This document shows positions 44,238-52,838 of a stretch of 64,000 nucleotides of DNA, one piece after another. Each line of letters opens with the position of its first letter. The first letter of the stretch is position 1. The notes under the pieces are model-generated. The model saw only the letters and a program-made list of their open reading frames with translations. It was not told the DNA's origin and ran no database searches. The stretch lies in NCBI RefSeq assembly GCF_009601025.1, contig NZ_WIVE01000004.1, positions 45,997 to 109,996 on the forward strand. The letters are read 5' to 3'. This DNA is from Roseospira navarrensis (GTDB taxonomy: Bacteria > Pseudomonadota > Alphaproteobacteria > Rhodospirillales > Rhodospirillaceae). The translations under genes and the position numbers were made by a program.

Positions 44238-45023
44238 CTACCCGCCGGTCGGGTACAGGCGGCGGAAGCCCTCGGCGACGCGCCGGACCACGGCGGGGTC
44301 GCGGTGCTTCCAGTAGCGCGGGTCGCGCATCAGGGCCTTCACGTCCTCCTCGCCGGGCGCGCCGCCGCCGGCCCCGCCGGCCTCGGCCCCCGGCACCAGA
44401 CCCGGCTCGCCCTCGGCCATCATGCGGAACAGCGCCAGCACCCCTTCGCGGGTCGAGGCGAGGGCGCGATAGATGTCGTCCGGCAGGTGGGCCTTGCCCC
44501 AGGCGGAAAGCTGGCGGCTGATCTCGGCCCAGCGCTCCTCGCCGCCGAAATGGCGCACCAGTTCGGCCAGATCGCTTTCGGCGCGTTGGCTGGCGTCCAT
44601 GGCCTCGATCACCGGCATGACCCGCTCGACCGCGAGGTCATAGACAAGCTGCGCCTGCGCGGGGGTGAAGGCGGCCTCGTGCAGGCGCTGGTTGACCTCG
44701 GGATCGACGGCGAGGCGCGGATGGTTGACCGTGATGCGGTAGGCGTCGGGACTGTCCGGCACGCCGATGGCGCGGCGGAAGCGCACCCGGGTCTCGTCGT
44801 CGGCATCGCGGTCCGGCAGCGGGACCATGCCGGAGACCCGGCGGGACAGGTCCTCGTAGGCGGCGATCAGCCCCGCCACGTCCAGCGCCCCGGTGGCGGG
44901 ATCGACGAAGCGGGCCACCGGACTGGCGGCGCCGGGGTCGGTCGCGGGCGCGCGCGCGGGCATCGGCGCGGACAGGCCAACGGGTGCCGGCCCGGCGACG
45001 CCGGGCGGAAAAGCAAAGGTCAT
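44238..45023 (-). CDS. Phage capsid assembly scaffold protein, gp9-like
   Basis: A 261-residue acidic helical protein. Motifs include FVDPATGALDVAGLIAAYEDL, RFRRAIGVPDSPDAYRI and a C-terminal LMRDPRYWKHRDPAVVRRV. These features and its place between portal and capsid match the scaffold/capsid-assembly proteins of T7-like phages. The gene is intact. Confidence 0.8.
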   Translation of the reverse strand: MTFAFPPGVAGPAPVGLSAPMPARAPATDPGAASPVARFVDPATGALDVAGLIAAYEDLSRRVSGMVPLPDRDADDETRVRFRRAIGVPDSPDAYRITVNHPRLAVDPEVNQRLHEAAFTPAQAQLVYDLAVERVMPVIEAMDASQRAESDLAELVRHFGGEERWAEISRQLSAWGKAHLPDDIYRALASTREGVLALFRMMAEGEPGLVPGAEAGGAGGGAPGEEDVKALMRDPRYWKHRDPAVVRRVAEGFRRLYPTGG

Positions 45024-45123
45024 GATGATGTCTCCTTGTTGGGAAGATCGCCTGTCGGTCCTGACGGACCGTCAGGCTCCGCCGCTGCGCGGCGCCGGCC
45101 CGGTCGGGCCGGGGAGATGCAGC

Positions 45124-45402
45124 CTAAGGACCCGGCGTGCCTCCGCCTTCGGCGATCAGGCGGGTCAGGTGGGCCACCAGCGCCCGTTGTCCCTCCAGGT
45201 GGCGCAGGGCCGCATCCGAGGACTCCGGCCCCAGGTGACGCCCCAGGGTCAGGGCGTGCAGATGCGCAAGCAGGCGTCGGCCGTCGTCATGCGCGAACAG
45301 CCGGGCACAGGCGCGGGCCAGCACGGCCCGGTCCTCGCGGGACGGGTCCGCCTCCGCCTCCCCACCCCCGGCGAACGGCCAGCGGTCGGCATCAGGGGTC
45401 AT
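45124..45402 (-). CDS. Small phage protein, Bbp19-like
   Basis: A 92-residue helical protein with ACARLFAHDDGRRLLAHLHAL and ESSDAALRHLEGQRALVAHLTRL. This resembles the short Bbp19-type protein next to podovirus portal genes, as I recall the family. It overlaps the portal gene by 11 nt. Function unknown. Confidence 0.65.
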   Translation of the reverse strand: MTPDADRWPFAGGGEAEADPSREDRAVLARACARLFAHDDGRRLLAHLHALTLGRHLGPESSDAALRHLEGQRALVAHLTRLIAEGGGTPGP

Positions 45403-47092
45403 GGCGCGTCCCTCCCCCGCCGGCAGGCGGCCCGCTCAGCACCCCGCCCAGCGCGCGGGCGAGAGACGCCCAGTCGGGGGCCCCGGACCCCGGGGCCGGG
45501 ACGGAGGGCGCGGGCGGCCGCCCGGGCATCGGCGCGGCAGGCCCCGGCGGCCCCGCCGCCCCCTCGGGCCGGACGGCCGCCTCGGGCACGCCGAGAGTCC
45601 GGGCCAGCCAGCGCGCAGCACCCTCGTCGTCGATCACCCGCGCCCCGCCCTCGCCCAGCCCCCGGACGGCGTTGATCCAGGTCAGCGTCGTCTGGGCATC
45701 GCTCATGCGCTGCTGCTGGGCCAGCGGCGACGCATGGGTCAGATCCACCAGCCGCCCATCCAGGCGGATCGGCGGCACCTCGCCCCGCCGGCGCAGGATC
45801 GCCAGCCCGCGCCGGACCAGCGGCGCCAGCAGCTCCGACTGCAACCGACCGTAAGAGGCGCCCAGCACCCGCGCCATGTCGGCGGCGCGGTGGACCACCT
45901 CGGTCGCGGTCATGGCCGGGCTGTCCGGCTGTCCCAGCTTGTCCGCCAGCAGGGCCGCGCGAATGCGCTGGCGCAGGCCGTCCAGCACCAGTTGCGACAC
46001 ATCGAAGTCCCCGGCCGCGCGCAGCGGCGTCAGACCCGCCGAGCCCACCGCCTTCGGGATGATGGTGCCGGGCACCAGCCGCACGGTGGCCGGGTTCAGC
46101 ACACCGTCGTCGTCCGCCTGCCAGATGCCGGTGACGGCGATGGAGGCGTTCTTGAGCACCAGTTCCACCACCTTGTTGGCGGTCTTGATGTCCGGCAGCG
46201 CCTTCATGACCGGCGAGCGGCCATAGGCCTCGCCGGGCGCCTTCAGCCAGCGGAAACAGATGAACGGCGAGACGGCGAAATGCCCGGTCGCCAGCACCAG
46301 CGGATCGCCGCCGACCGGCGCGGTGCCCTCCCCCAAGGCGGTGGCGGCCTCGCCCGTGCCGGCGAGAAGGGCGGTGTAGCCGTACCCCCGCGCGTCTGGG
46401 ACGACGCATTCCAGAACCGCCACCTCAAGGTCCGGCTCGCGCGCGGCCCGGGTCTCCAGGTCCGGCGGCAGGATGGCCGCCGGCCAGCGCGCCCGCACCG
46501 CCGAGACCGGCAGCCGGATGGTGCGGAACACCGTGTCCAGCCGCCCGGTCGGCCCTTCGTCCAGGGCCACGTCGCCCATGGGTACGGCGGCGAACCGGAA
46601 CGCGCCCGGCTCACCGGGCGGGGCCTCCTCGAACGCCAGACAGGCCGTGCCCAGGGTCACGAGATCCAGATAGCACTGGTGAATCTCGACCGCGAAGTTT
46701 GAGGCCGCGAAGTGGGCCCGCAGCACCTCCGACGCCCGGTCCAGGGTCGGGGCCATGCGGTCGCGCTCCTCGGGGCTCAGGTCCGGGCCGGCCGACAGGT
46801 CGAACCAGCGCGACCAGGGCGGCGTGAGCTGGGCCAGCATGCTGGCGGCGAGCTGGTCCACGGCATCCGGCGCGGTGCCGTCGAACAGGCGGTCACCCCG
46901 GGCCCCGCCCGGGGTCGCGCCGCCGAGTGCGGACTCCCGGCTGGGCAAGGCGAAGTCGTAGCAGTCGCGCCACGCGCCCTCCCAGCGCTGGCGGCGCGCC
47001 CGCGCCCGGCGATAGCGCCGCAGCAGCACCGCGACGCCCGCGCCGTCCGCCTCCGGCCCCGCGCCGGGGTCGGGATGGGTCGGATCGGTCAT
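45392..47092 (-). CDS. Phage portal (head-to-tail connector) protein, gp8-like
   Basis: A 566-residue portal. Family landmarks include LFDGTAPDAVDQLAASMLAQLTPP, AYGRSPVMKALPDIKTANKV and MTATEVVHRAADMARVLGASYGRLQSELL. It forms the ring through which DNA enters and leaves the head. The C-terminal 60 residues are a Pro/Gly/Ala-rich tail. It is the second gene of the module, 4 nt after the small proline-rich gene. Confidence 0.92.
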   Translation of the reverse strand: MTDPTHPDPGAGPEADGAGVAVLLRRYRRARARRQRWEGAWRDCYDFALPSRESALGGATPGGARGDRLFDGTAPDAVDQLAASMLAQLTPPWSRWFDLSAGPDLSPEERDRMAPTLDRASEVLRAHFAASNFAVEIHQCYLDLVTLGTACLAFEEAPPGEPGAFRFAAVPMGDVALDEGPTGRLDTVFRTIRLPVSAVRARWPAAILPPDLETRAAREPDLEVAVLECVVPDARGYGYTALLAGTGEAATALGEGTAPVGGDPLVLATGHFAVSPFICFRWLKAPGEAYGRSPVMKALPDIKTANKVVELVLKNASIAVTGIWQADDDGVLNPATVRLVPGTIIPKAVGSAGLTPLRAAGDFDVSQLVLDGLRQRIRAALLADKLGQPDSPAMTATEVVHRAADMARVLGASYGRLQSELLAPLVRRGLAILRRRGEVPPIRLDGRLVDLTHASPLAQQQRMSDAQTTLTWINAVRGLGEGGARVIDDEGAARWLARTLGVPEAAVRPEGAAGPPGPAAPMPGRPPAPSVPAPGSGAPDWASLARALGGVLSGPPAGGGGTRHDP

Positions 47093-47096
47093 GCCG

Positions 47097-47390
47097 TCAG
47101 TCTCCCAGCAGGGTCTTGGTGCCGGTCGTGCCGGCGAAGCGGGCCGGGGCCAGCACCCCCCGATACGAGGTGTTCACGGTGGACCGCCAGCCGCGCGCGC
47201 TGCGCTCCCGGCGGGCGCGGGCCTCTTCCTTGGCGGCGGCGGCCGCATCGGCCTCCGGGTCCGGTTCGGGCGCGGGCGGCGGCGGCTCCGGGGCCGGGGG
47301 CGGTTCGGGCGTCGGCGGCGGCGGCGGTGGCGGCGGCGGCGGAGGGGGCGCGGGCGACGGAACGGACGGCGGCGAGAACAGGCCTCCCAT
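47097..47390 (-). CDS. Small proline-rich phage protein
   Basis: A 97-residue protein starting MGGLFSPPSVPSP with AAGGAG 6 nt upstream. The middle is a long Pro/Glu stretch that should be extended. The C-terminus (STVNTSYRGVLAP to KTLLGD) resembles short proteins that precede podovirus portal genes. It is the first gene of the minus-strand virion operon. Function unknown. Confidence 0.65.
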   Translation of the reverse strand: MGGLFSPPSVPSPAPPPPPPPPPPPPTPEPPPAPEPPPPAPEPDPEADAAAAAKEEARARRERSARGWRSTVNTSYRGVLAPARFAGTTGTKTLLGD

Positions 47391-47512
47391 GGCAGTGCTC
47401 CTTGAACTGCTGGATTGATCGGCCCCAAAACGGACGTGTCCGTTTTGGGGCCTCCGCCGCTGCGCGGCGCCGGCCCGGTCGGGCCGGGATCGGCCGGGCC
47501 CGTGTGCCCATG

Positions 47513-47545
47513 AAAAAACCCCGCCGACCGTTGGGCCGGCGGGGT
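47513..47545 (-). terminator. Rho-independent terminator upstream of the phage operon
   Basis: On the minus strand an 8-bp stem, CCCCGCCG with CGGCGGGG, is followed by six U residues. It would block read-through from metK into the phage genes. Confidence 0.75.
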
Positions 47546-47727
47546 CTGGACACACGTGTCCCCGTTCGATGTTTGTTCCGATGCCAGTCACGGCGTGCGC
47601 CGCCAAGGACTTTTTTCATCCGGATCGGCGGGACTCCGGAAGCGTCCGAGCCAGGCTTTTCGTTGAGCAGGATGAGGAACTCATCCCGGAAACGCAGGGC
47701 TGCGCAGGATCCAAAGACCACAGCACC

Positions 47728-47838
47728 GTCATCCTGAGGGCGCGAAGCAACCGAAGGATCTCGCGCAGAGGCGCACGGTCCGGGCCGTGTTCCTTCTCCT
47801 CCCGAGATCCCTCACCGCCTCCGGCGGCTCGGGATGAC
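47728..47838. repeat. Dispersed palindromic repeat, core copy
   Basis: Arms GTCATCCTGAGGGCGCGAAG and the facing CGGCTCGGGATGAC, with inner GGATCTCG and CGAGATCC. Same family as 44122-44215. Confidence 0.85.
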
Positions 47839-47842
47839 GCGC

Positions 47843-47873
47843 AAAAAAAGGCGGGAGAGTTGCCCCTCCCGCC
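47843..47873 (-). terminator. Rho-independent terminator of metK
   Basis: On the minus strand the stem GGCGGGAG with CTCCCGCC is followed by seven U residues, 38 bp after the metK stop. Confidence 0.85.
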
Positions 47874-47910
47874 CTTTCGGCAGTCGATCCTGAAGGTCGG
47901 CGAACCGGGA

Positions 47911-49089
47911 CTACATCCCCAGCGCGGTCTTCAGGCGGTCCCCCAGATCGACGCGCTCCCACGAGAAGCCGCCGTCGGCCTCCGGGGTGCGGCCGAAGTG
48001 GCCATAGGCGGCCGTGCGCGCGTAGATCGGACGGCTCAGGCCCAGATGCTCGCGGATGCCGCGCGGCGACAGGTCCATGACCTCGCGCAGGGCCAGGCCC
48101 AGCTTGTTCTCGTCCACCTGCCCGGTGCCGTGGGTGTCCACGTAGACCGACAGCGGCTTGGACACGCCGATGGCGTAGGAGAGCTGGATGGTGCACTTGG
48201 TGGCCAGACCGGCGCCGACCACGTTCTTCGCCAGATAGCGCGCGGCATAAGCCGCCGAGCGGTCCACCTTGGTCGGATCCTTGCCCGAGAACGCGCCGCC
48301 GCCGTGCGGGGCCGCACCGCCGTAGGTGTCCACGATGATCTTGCGCCCGGTCAGGCCGCAGTCGCCGTCCGGGCCCCCGATCACGAAGCGCCCGGTCGGG
48401 TTCACGTAGAATTCGTCCTCGGGGCACATCCAGCCCTCGGGCAGAACCCCCGTCACATGCTGGCGGACCAGTTCACGGACCTCCTCGGAGGTCGCGGCGT
48501 CGGTGTGCTGGGTGGAGACCACCACGCTGGTGGCGCCGACCGGCTTGCCGTTCACGTACTTCAGCGTCACCTGGCTCTTGGAGTCCGGACCCAGAATGCC
48601 GGTGGTGCCGGACTTGCGGGCCGCCGCGAGCGAACGCAGAATCCGGTGCGAGAACGCGATGGGAGCGGGCATCAGCTCGTCGGTCTCGTCGCAGGCGTAG
48701 CCGAACATGATGCCCTGGTCGCCCGCCCCCTCGTCCTTGTTGCCGGCGGCGTCCACACCCTGGGCGATGTCCACGGACTGGCTGTGCAGGTGGATCTTGA
48801 CGTCGGCCGTCTGCCAGTGGAAGCCGTCCTGCTCGTAGCCGATGTCCCGCACGGCCTCCCGCGCCACCTTCTCCAGCAGGTCCCGGTTCTCGGCCACTTC
48901 GGCCGGCCCGCGCACCTCGCCGGCGAGGACGATCAGGTTGGTCGTGGTCAGCGTCTCACAGGCCACGCGGGCCAGGGGATCGGCGGCGAGAAACGCATCA
49001 ACGACGGCGTCGGAGATGCGGTCGCACACCTTGTCGGGGTGACCTTCGGACACGGACTCGGAGGTGAACAGGTAATCTTTCAATGACAC
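47911..49089 (-). CDS. metK: S-adenosylmethionine synthetase
   Basis: A 392-residue enzyme making SAM from methionine and ATP. Signatures are [15 protein letters not shown] near the N-terminus, [12 protein letters not shown] and [24 protein letters not shown] chose the GTG at 49089 (protein start MSLKDYLF) because GGAG lies 8 nt before it and it matches the family start. It has its own terminator. Its upstream region is a long GC-rich leader in which I could not identify a known SAM riboswitch. Confidence 0.97.
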   Translation of the reverse strand: MSLKDYLFTSESVSEGHPDKVCDRISDAVVDAFLAADPLARVACETLTTTNLIVLAGEVRGPAEVAENRDLLEKVAREAVRDIGYEQDGFHWQTADVKIHLHSQSVDIAQGVDAAGNKDEGAGDQGIMFGYACDETDELMPAPIAFSHRILRSLAAARKSGTTGILGPDSKSQVTLKYVNGKPVGATSVVVSTQHTDAATSEEVRELVRQHVTGVLPEGWMCPEDEFYVNPTGRFVIGGPDGDCGLTGRKIIVDTYGGAAPHGGGAFSGKDPTKVDRSAAYAARYLAKNVVGAGLATKCTIQLSYAIGVSKPLSVYVDTHGTGQVDENKLGLALREVMDLSPRGIREHLGLSRPIYARTAAYGHFGRTPEADGGFSWERVDLGDRLKTALGM

Positions 49090-49557
49090 GGCCGGGCTCC
49101 TTCTCGGCGAGCGGCGGGGTTTGGCAGAATGACGGGGCGCGGCGAGACCGGCGCGCCCGACCCTGCGCGGCATCCGACGACGGCGTCCGCGTCGGCATGG
49201 ACGACCCCGGAACCCCGTCCTGGTCCCGCGGCCCGCCCCCCGGGTCCGCCATCAAGCGGCGGTTCTTGGCACGAAATGGCCCTGGCTGGCAAGGTGTTAC
49301 GGTACGGGTGGAGGACAACGGGGTCAGGGTAACGGGACCGTTCCTGCAGGTCTTTGCAACAGATTGGAGACCCATGCCCGAGATCCTTCAGCCGCTTCGC
49401 GGCTTCAGGATGACATCCATTAATTTTATTTTGTCATCCCGAGCGAGCAAAGCGAGACGCGGGATCTCGAGCGGCACGCTCTGACGGCGCGGAAGGCGCC
49501 GTCGTGTAAACATGACCGCGTTGCCGCGGCACGGGTCGGCGCCCCGGCGCGCGCCGC
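49090..49557. other. metK leader and repeat-containing gap
   Basis: 468 bp without a gene. The 220 bp next to metK are GC-rich and can fold into several stems (for example around CCGCCGCTTGATGGCGG in the RNA sense). The distal part is a palindromic repeat. No SAM-II, SAM/SAH or SAM-I consensus was recognised. Confidence 0.5.
49310..49535. repeat. Dispersed palindromic repeat, near full-length copy
   Basis: About 225 bp. The outer arms (around GGTCAGGGTAACGGGAC on the left and its imperfect complement on the right) and the inner core (CTTCAGCCGCTTCGCGGC, TTGTCATCCCGAGCGAGC, GCGGGATCTCGAG) match 51163-51380. The whole element is an imperfect palindrome. Confidence 0.85.
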
Positions 49558-50301
49558 TCAGCGGTCGCGGCCCATGGCGTGCCGCAGGGCGTCGGCCAGA
49601 GAGAGGCGACGGTCGGCCGGGGCGTCCGGTTTGCCCGCCGGTGGCGTGCCCCCATCCGCATTCGGCGGCGGGTCGTCCTTGGCCTCCGGCGCGCCTTTGG
49701 CCGGCTCCGGCTTTGCCGGTTTCTCCGGCTTCGGCGGGCGGGTGTCCTGGGCGACCTTGCTCATGAAATCGGAGTCCCGCCCGTCGGCGAGCAGGTCGGC
49801 GCGGGCCGCGATGGCATCCAGCAGCGGATCCAGCCAGTCGCGGTCGGCCTTGGCGAAGTTGGAGAGCACCCAGCCGTGCACCCGGGCCTTGTCGCCGGGA
49901 TGGCCGATGCCCAGGCGCACCCGGCGGTAGGCGTTGCCCAGGTGGCTGTCGAGCGAGCGCAACCCGTTGTGACCGGCCGCGCCGCCGCCGGTCTTCACCT
50001 TCACCTTGCCGGGCGCCAGGTCCAGTTCGTCGTGGAACACGACCACGTTGGTCGGCTCCAGCTTGTGGAAGCGCGCCGCCTGCCCGGCCGCCTGGCCGGA
50101 CAGGTTCATGAAGGTCTGGGGCTTAAGGATCAGGGCCTTCTCGCCGCCCAGACGCCCGTCGGACAGCAGGCCCTGGAACTTGGAGCGGAACGGGCTGAAG
50201 CCGTGGCGCGCCGCGATGGCGTCCACGGCCATGAAGCCGATGTTGTGGCGGTGGCCCGCGTACTCGGCGCCCGGATTGCCCAGGCCGACAAGCAGCAGCA
50301 T
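49558..50301 (-). CDS. pth: Peptidyl-tRNA hydrolase
   Basis: A 247-residue enzyme that frees tRNA from peptidyl-tRNA dropped by ribosomes. Catalytic and binding residues are in place: Asn9 in VGLGNPG, His19 in GHRHNIGF, Asn66 in FMNLSG, Asp91 in FHDELDL and Asn112 in GHNGLRSL. After about residue 190 there is a Lys/Pro/Ala-rich extension of some 55 residues not found in the compact enzymes. It follows rplY in the same direction, a common pair. Confidence 0.96.
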   Translation of the reverse strand: MLLLVGLGNPGAEYAGHRHNIGFMAVDAIAARHGFSPFRSKFQGLLSDGRLGGEKALILKPQTFMNLSGQAAGQAARFHKLEPTNVVVFHDELDLAPGKVKVKTGGGAAGHNGLRSLDSHLGNAYRRVRLGIGHPGDKARVHGWVLSNFAKADRDWLDPLLDAIAARADLLADGRDSDFMSKVAQDTRPPKPEKPAKPEPAKGAPEAKDDPPPNADGGTPPAGKPDAPADRRLSLADALRHAMGRDR

Positions 50302-50386
50302 GGCGCGGCTCTCCCGGCGGCGGTGGGGTGCGGAAGATCGGGCCCCGGCGACGGTGCGGGGTGCGCCCCGCCGCCGGGCCGGAGGA

Positions 50387-50995
50387 TCACTCCTCCTCGG
50401 TTTCGCTCTCGGCCGCCTCGGACCGCATGCCGGACGGCGCGGTCACGGTCGCGATGGTGAAGTCGCGGTCCGTGATGGTGGGCGAGACGCCCGCGGGCAG
50501 CCGGATGGCGCTGAAGTGGATCGAATCGCCCACATCGAAGCCGGACAGATCGATTTCCAGGACGTTCGGCATGGCGTCCGGGGTGCCGACCAGCTCGATA
50601 TCATGGCGCACGACGTTCAGCACGCCGCCCTTCTTCAGGCCCGGGCAGCGCTCGTCGTTCAGGAAGCGCACGGGCACTTCGGCGGTCACGCGCGAGGTGG
50701 CGCTGATGCGCAGGAAATCCACGTGCACGATGGCGTCGGACACCGGGTGGAACTGGACATCCTGGGCCATGACGCGATGGGTCTCGCCGTCCATCTCCAG
50801 GTTGTACTGACGGGCGTAGAAGCCGCCCTTGTACAGTTCGGCCCACAGCGGGCGCGGATCCATCTTGACCAGGACCGGCTCTTTCTTGTCGCCATAAATG
50901 ACGCCGGGCACCAGACCCTCGCGGCGAACCGCGCGGGCAGCGCCCTTACCGGCCCGCTCGCGCCCCTGCACCGGCAGCGTGCTGATATCGGACAT
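50387..50995 (-). CDS. rplY: 50S ribosomal protein L25/general stress protein Ctc
   Basis: A 202-residue long-form L25 (TL5/Ctc). The N-terminal 5S rRNA-binding domain has [20 protein letters not shown]; the C-terminal beta domain has VHVDFLRI and [14 protein letters not shown], followed by an acidic tail. It binds 5S rRNA in the large subunit. It lies 85 bp upstream of pth and is probably cotranscribed with it. Confidence 0.96.
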   Translation of the reverse strand: MSDISTLPVQGRERAGKGAARAVRREGLVPGVIYGDKKEPVLVKMDPRPLWAELYKGGFYARQYNLEMDGETHRVMAQDVQFHPVSDAIVHVDFLRISATSRVTAEVPVRFLNDERCPGLKKGGVLNVVRHDIELVGTPDAMPNVLEIDLSGFDVGDSIHFSAIRLPAGVSPTITDRDFTIATVTAPSGMRSEAAESETEEE

Positions 50996-51162
50996 TGTTC
51001 ATCACTCCAGATCGGCGCCCCTTGGGCGCCCCGATTGATACACGGACGGCCGCCGGCCTCCAGGGGTGCCAACGACCAACGCGCGCCAGCCCGGCCGGGC
51101 GGCGCGCGAGGGAGCCTTATAGGCGGGGCGGCCGCGTCTGGCAAGGGCATCGCCGGACGTAG

Positions 51163-51380
51163 CAGGGCGACAGGCTCAGGTTAACGGGATCGCTCTTCCA
51201 GGTCCTTGCAGCGGGTTGGAGACCTGCGCTCAAGGTCCTTCAGCCGCTTCGCGGCTTCAGGATGACACCCTATAATTTTTATGTGTCATCCCGAGTGAGC
51301 GAAGCGAGACGAGGGATCTCGAGAGGCCCGCTCCGACAGCGCGGACCATGCCGTCATGTCAACATGAACCCGTTGCCCTG
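51163..51380. repeat. MITE-like palindromic element with flanking 10-bp direct repeat
   Basis: A 218-bp imperfect palindrome. The ends are inverted repeats: the left starts CAGGGCGACAGGCTCAGG, and the complement of the right starts CAGGGCAACGGGTTCATG. The sequence CCGGACGTAG occurs immediately outside both ends (51153-51162 and 51381-51390), consistent with a target-site duplication. It has no coding capacity. It fills the gap between COQ9 and rplY. Confidence 0.8.
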
Positions 51381-51399
51381 CCGGACGTAGCCCCCGGGA

Positions 51400-52170
51400 T
51401 CAGGCGCGGTGGGGCCGCCGCTGCGTGCGCATGCGGGGCATGGGCGCCTTGCGGGCCAGACGCTGCGCCTTCTCACTCGCCGAGCGGGCCGCGCGCAGCG
51501 GGTTGGGCAGCTTGGACAGGCCCTTTTTCACCCGGCCCCGCGCCTTGTGCAGGCGCACGATGTCGTTCAGTCGGCGCCCCAGGAAGGACCAGGTCTCCTC
51601 GGACTCCTCCGAAGAGTCGTCCAGCCAATAGAGCAGGGTCGCCGAATAGACCCCGGACAGTTGCAGGCGCTTGGTGTAGAAGTTGAAGTCCGTGGAGGTA
51701 TCGCCCACGGCCCACCAGATGGTGTCCACCGTCCGGTAGGTGCAGCGCAGCGACGTGCGCGCGTTGCCCGGCAGCGACATCAGCGCGACGGCGCGGCGCA
51801 CGGCCTCGCGGTCCATGTCCCACATCTGCAGGCGCAGCTTGATGGCCAGCCCGACGCGCTCGTGCAGCCGCAGGCCGGTGGTATCGGCCTCGTGCAGCGC
51901 CTGTTCCATGCGCCGGTCGGCCAGATCGCACCAGTGCGCCACCGCCTCGATGGATCCGCCCAGGAAGGCTCGATCGCCCTGGGACGCCTCGAAGCCCGCA
52001 TCCACGGCGGCGGCCCGCAGGGTCTTGGGGCTCCAGCCGTCGAAGGCCACATGGATCAGGGCGTGTTCCACGATGGCATCGCGGATCGCCGTCATGGTGT
52101 CGAAGCCCCCCGCCGCCGCGTCCGGCGTTTCGGGATGGTCTTCGGGATGAGGCTCGGCATGGTCAGTCAT
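51400..52170 (-). CDS. COQ9 family protein
   Basis: A 256-residue protein with a TetR-like fold used for lipid binding. Motifs are RDAIVEHALIHVAFDGWSPKTLRAAAVDAGF, LHERVGLAIKLRLQMW and YRTVDTIWWAVGDTSTDFNFYTKR, the last being the COQ9 hallmark. COQ9 assists ubiquinone synthesis and is typical of alphaproteobacteria and mitochondria. The ATG at 52170 has GAGGA about 7 nt upstream. The C-terminus is basic. Confidence 0.93.
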   Translation of the reverse strand: MTDHAEPHPEDHPETPDAAAGGFDTMTAIRDAIVEHALIHVAFDGWSPKTLRAAAVDAGFEASQGDRAFLGGSIEAVAHWCDLADRRMEQALHEADTTGLRLHERVGLAIKLRLQMWDMDREAVRRAVALMSLPGNARTSLRCTYRTVDTIWWAVGDTSTDFNFYTKRLQLSGVYSATLLYWLDDSSEESEETWSFLGRRLNDIVRLHKARGRVKKGLSKLPNPLRAARSASEKAQRLARKAPMPRMRTQRRPHRA

Positions 52171-52234
52171 AGTGGGTCCTCGCATCGCGGCAGGAAACTG
52201 GTGAGGCTACGAATCCCCGGCGGAGGCGGATGAG

Positions 52235-52789
52235 TCAACCGGCCCGCGCGGCGGCGTCGCCGGTGGATGCCGGACGGGCGCGCATCGCCTCGACGAACCC
52301 GAAGGCGGACAGGTCCCGCATCCGCATCGGATACAGAACGCCGTCCAGGTGATCGCACTCGTGCTGGAGCACGCGGGCATGGAAGCCGCGCGCCTCGCCG
52401 TCCACCGCGCGGCCCGCGGCGTCCAGCCCCCGGAAGCGCACGGCGGCGTGACGCGGCACGCGCCCGGTCAGGCCCGGCAGGGAGAGGCAGGCCTCCCAAT
52501 CCTCCACCAGGGCCGCGCCGTCCGGGTCCAGCGGCTCCAGCACCGGGTTGATGAGCGCGCGCAACGGCAGACCCTCGCCGTCATTGCGGGCCGCCGGGAC
52601 CTCGTAGATCACCACCCGCCAGGGCTCGTGAACCTGAGGCGCGGCGAGGCCGACACCGCCGATGTCGCGCAGGGTCTCCACCATGTCGGCCAGCAGCCGA
52701 CGCACCGCCGGCGCGGTGGGGTCGGCGACGGGCGCGGCCGGCGCGGCCAGGACGGGGTGCCCCATGCGGGCGATCTTCAGGATGGACAT
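52235..52789 (-). CDS. def: Peptide deformylase
   Basis: A 184-residue metalloenzyme that removes the formyl group from nascent proteins. Motif 1 is GVGLAAPQ (45-52), motif 3 is HECDHLDG (His143, Glu144, His147). Motif 2 reads EACLS (99-103) where EGCLS is usual; the metal-binding Cys101 is kept. YPMRMRDLSAFGF near the C-terminus is typical of the additional deformylase copies of alphaproteobacteria, so this may not be the only one. It is monocistronic between COQ9 and a LysR gene. Confidence 0.93.
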   Translation of the reverse strand: MSILKIARMGHPVLAAPAAPVADPTAPAVRRLLADMVETLRDIGGVGLAAPQVHEPWRVVIYEVPAARNDGEGLPLRALINPVLEPLDPDGAALVEDWEACLSLPGLTGRVPRHAAVRFRGLDAAGRAVDGEARGFHARVLQHECDHLDGVLYPMRMRDLSAFGFVEAMRARPASTGDAAARAG

Positions 52790-52838
52790 AATGGGGGATA
52801 TGGGGCGACGGCCCCGGCCGGTAAAGGCCGCCCGCGCG

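Larger units (their letters stand above)
47391..47910. other. Boundary between phage module and metK
   Basis: 520 bp without a gene. It holds two minus-strand terminators (47513-47545 and 47843-47873) and a palindromic repeat (47728-47838). The segment between about 47391 and 47510 should contain the promoter of the virion operon; I see no clear consensus there. Confidence 0.65.

Noticed and set aside
29406..47390. RcGTA-type gene transfer agent
   Set aside because: The structural genes are of T7-like podovirus type (gp8/gp9/gp11/gp12/gp17-like), not the HK97/siphovirus set of RcGTA.
49090..49310. SAM-II or SAM/SAH riboswitch before metK
   Set aside because: Conserved core bases of these families could not be found by eye, so no feature is claimed.
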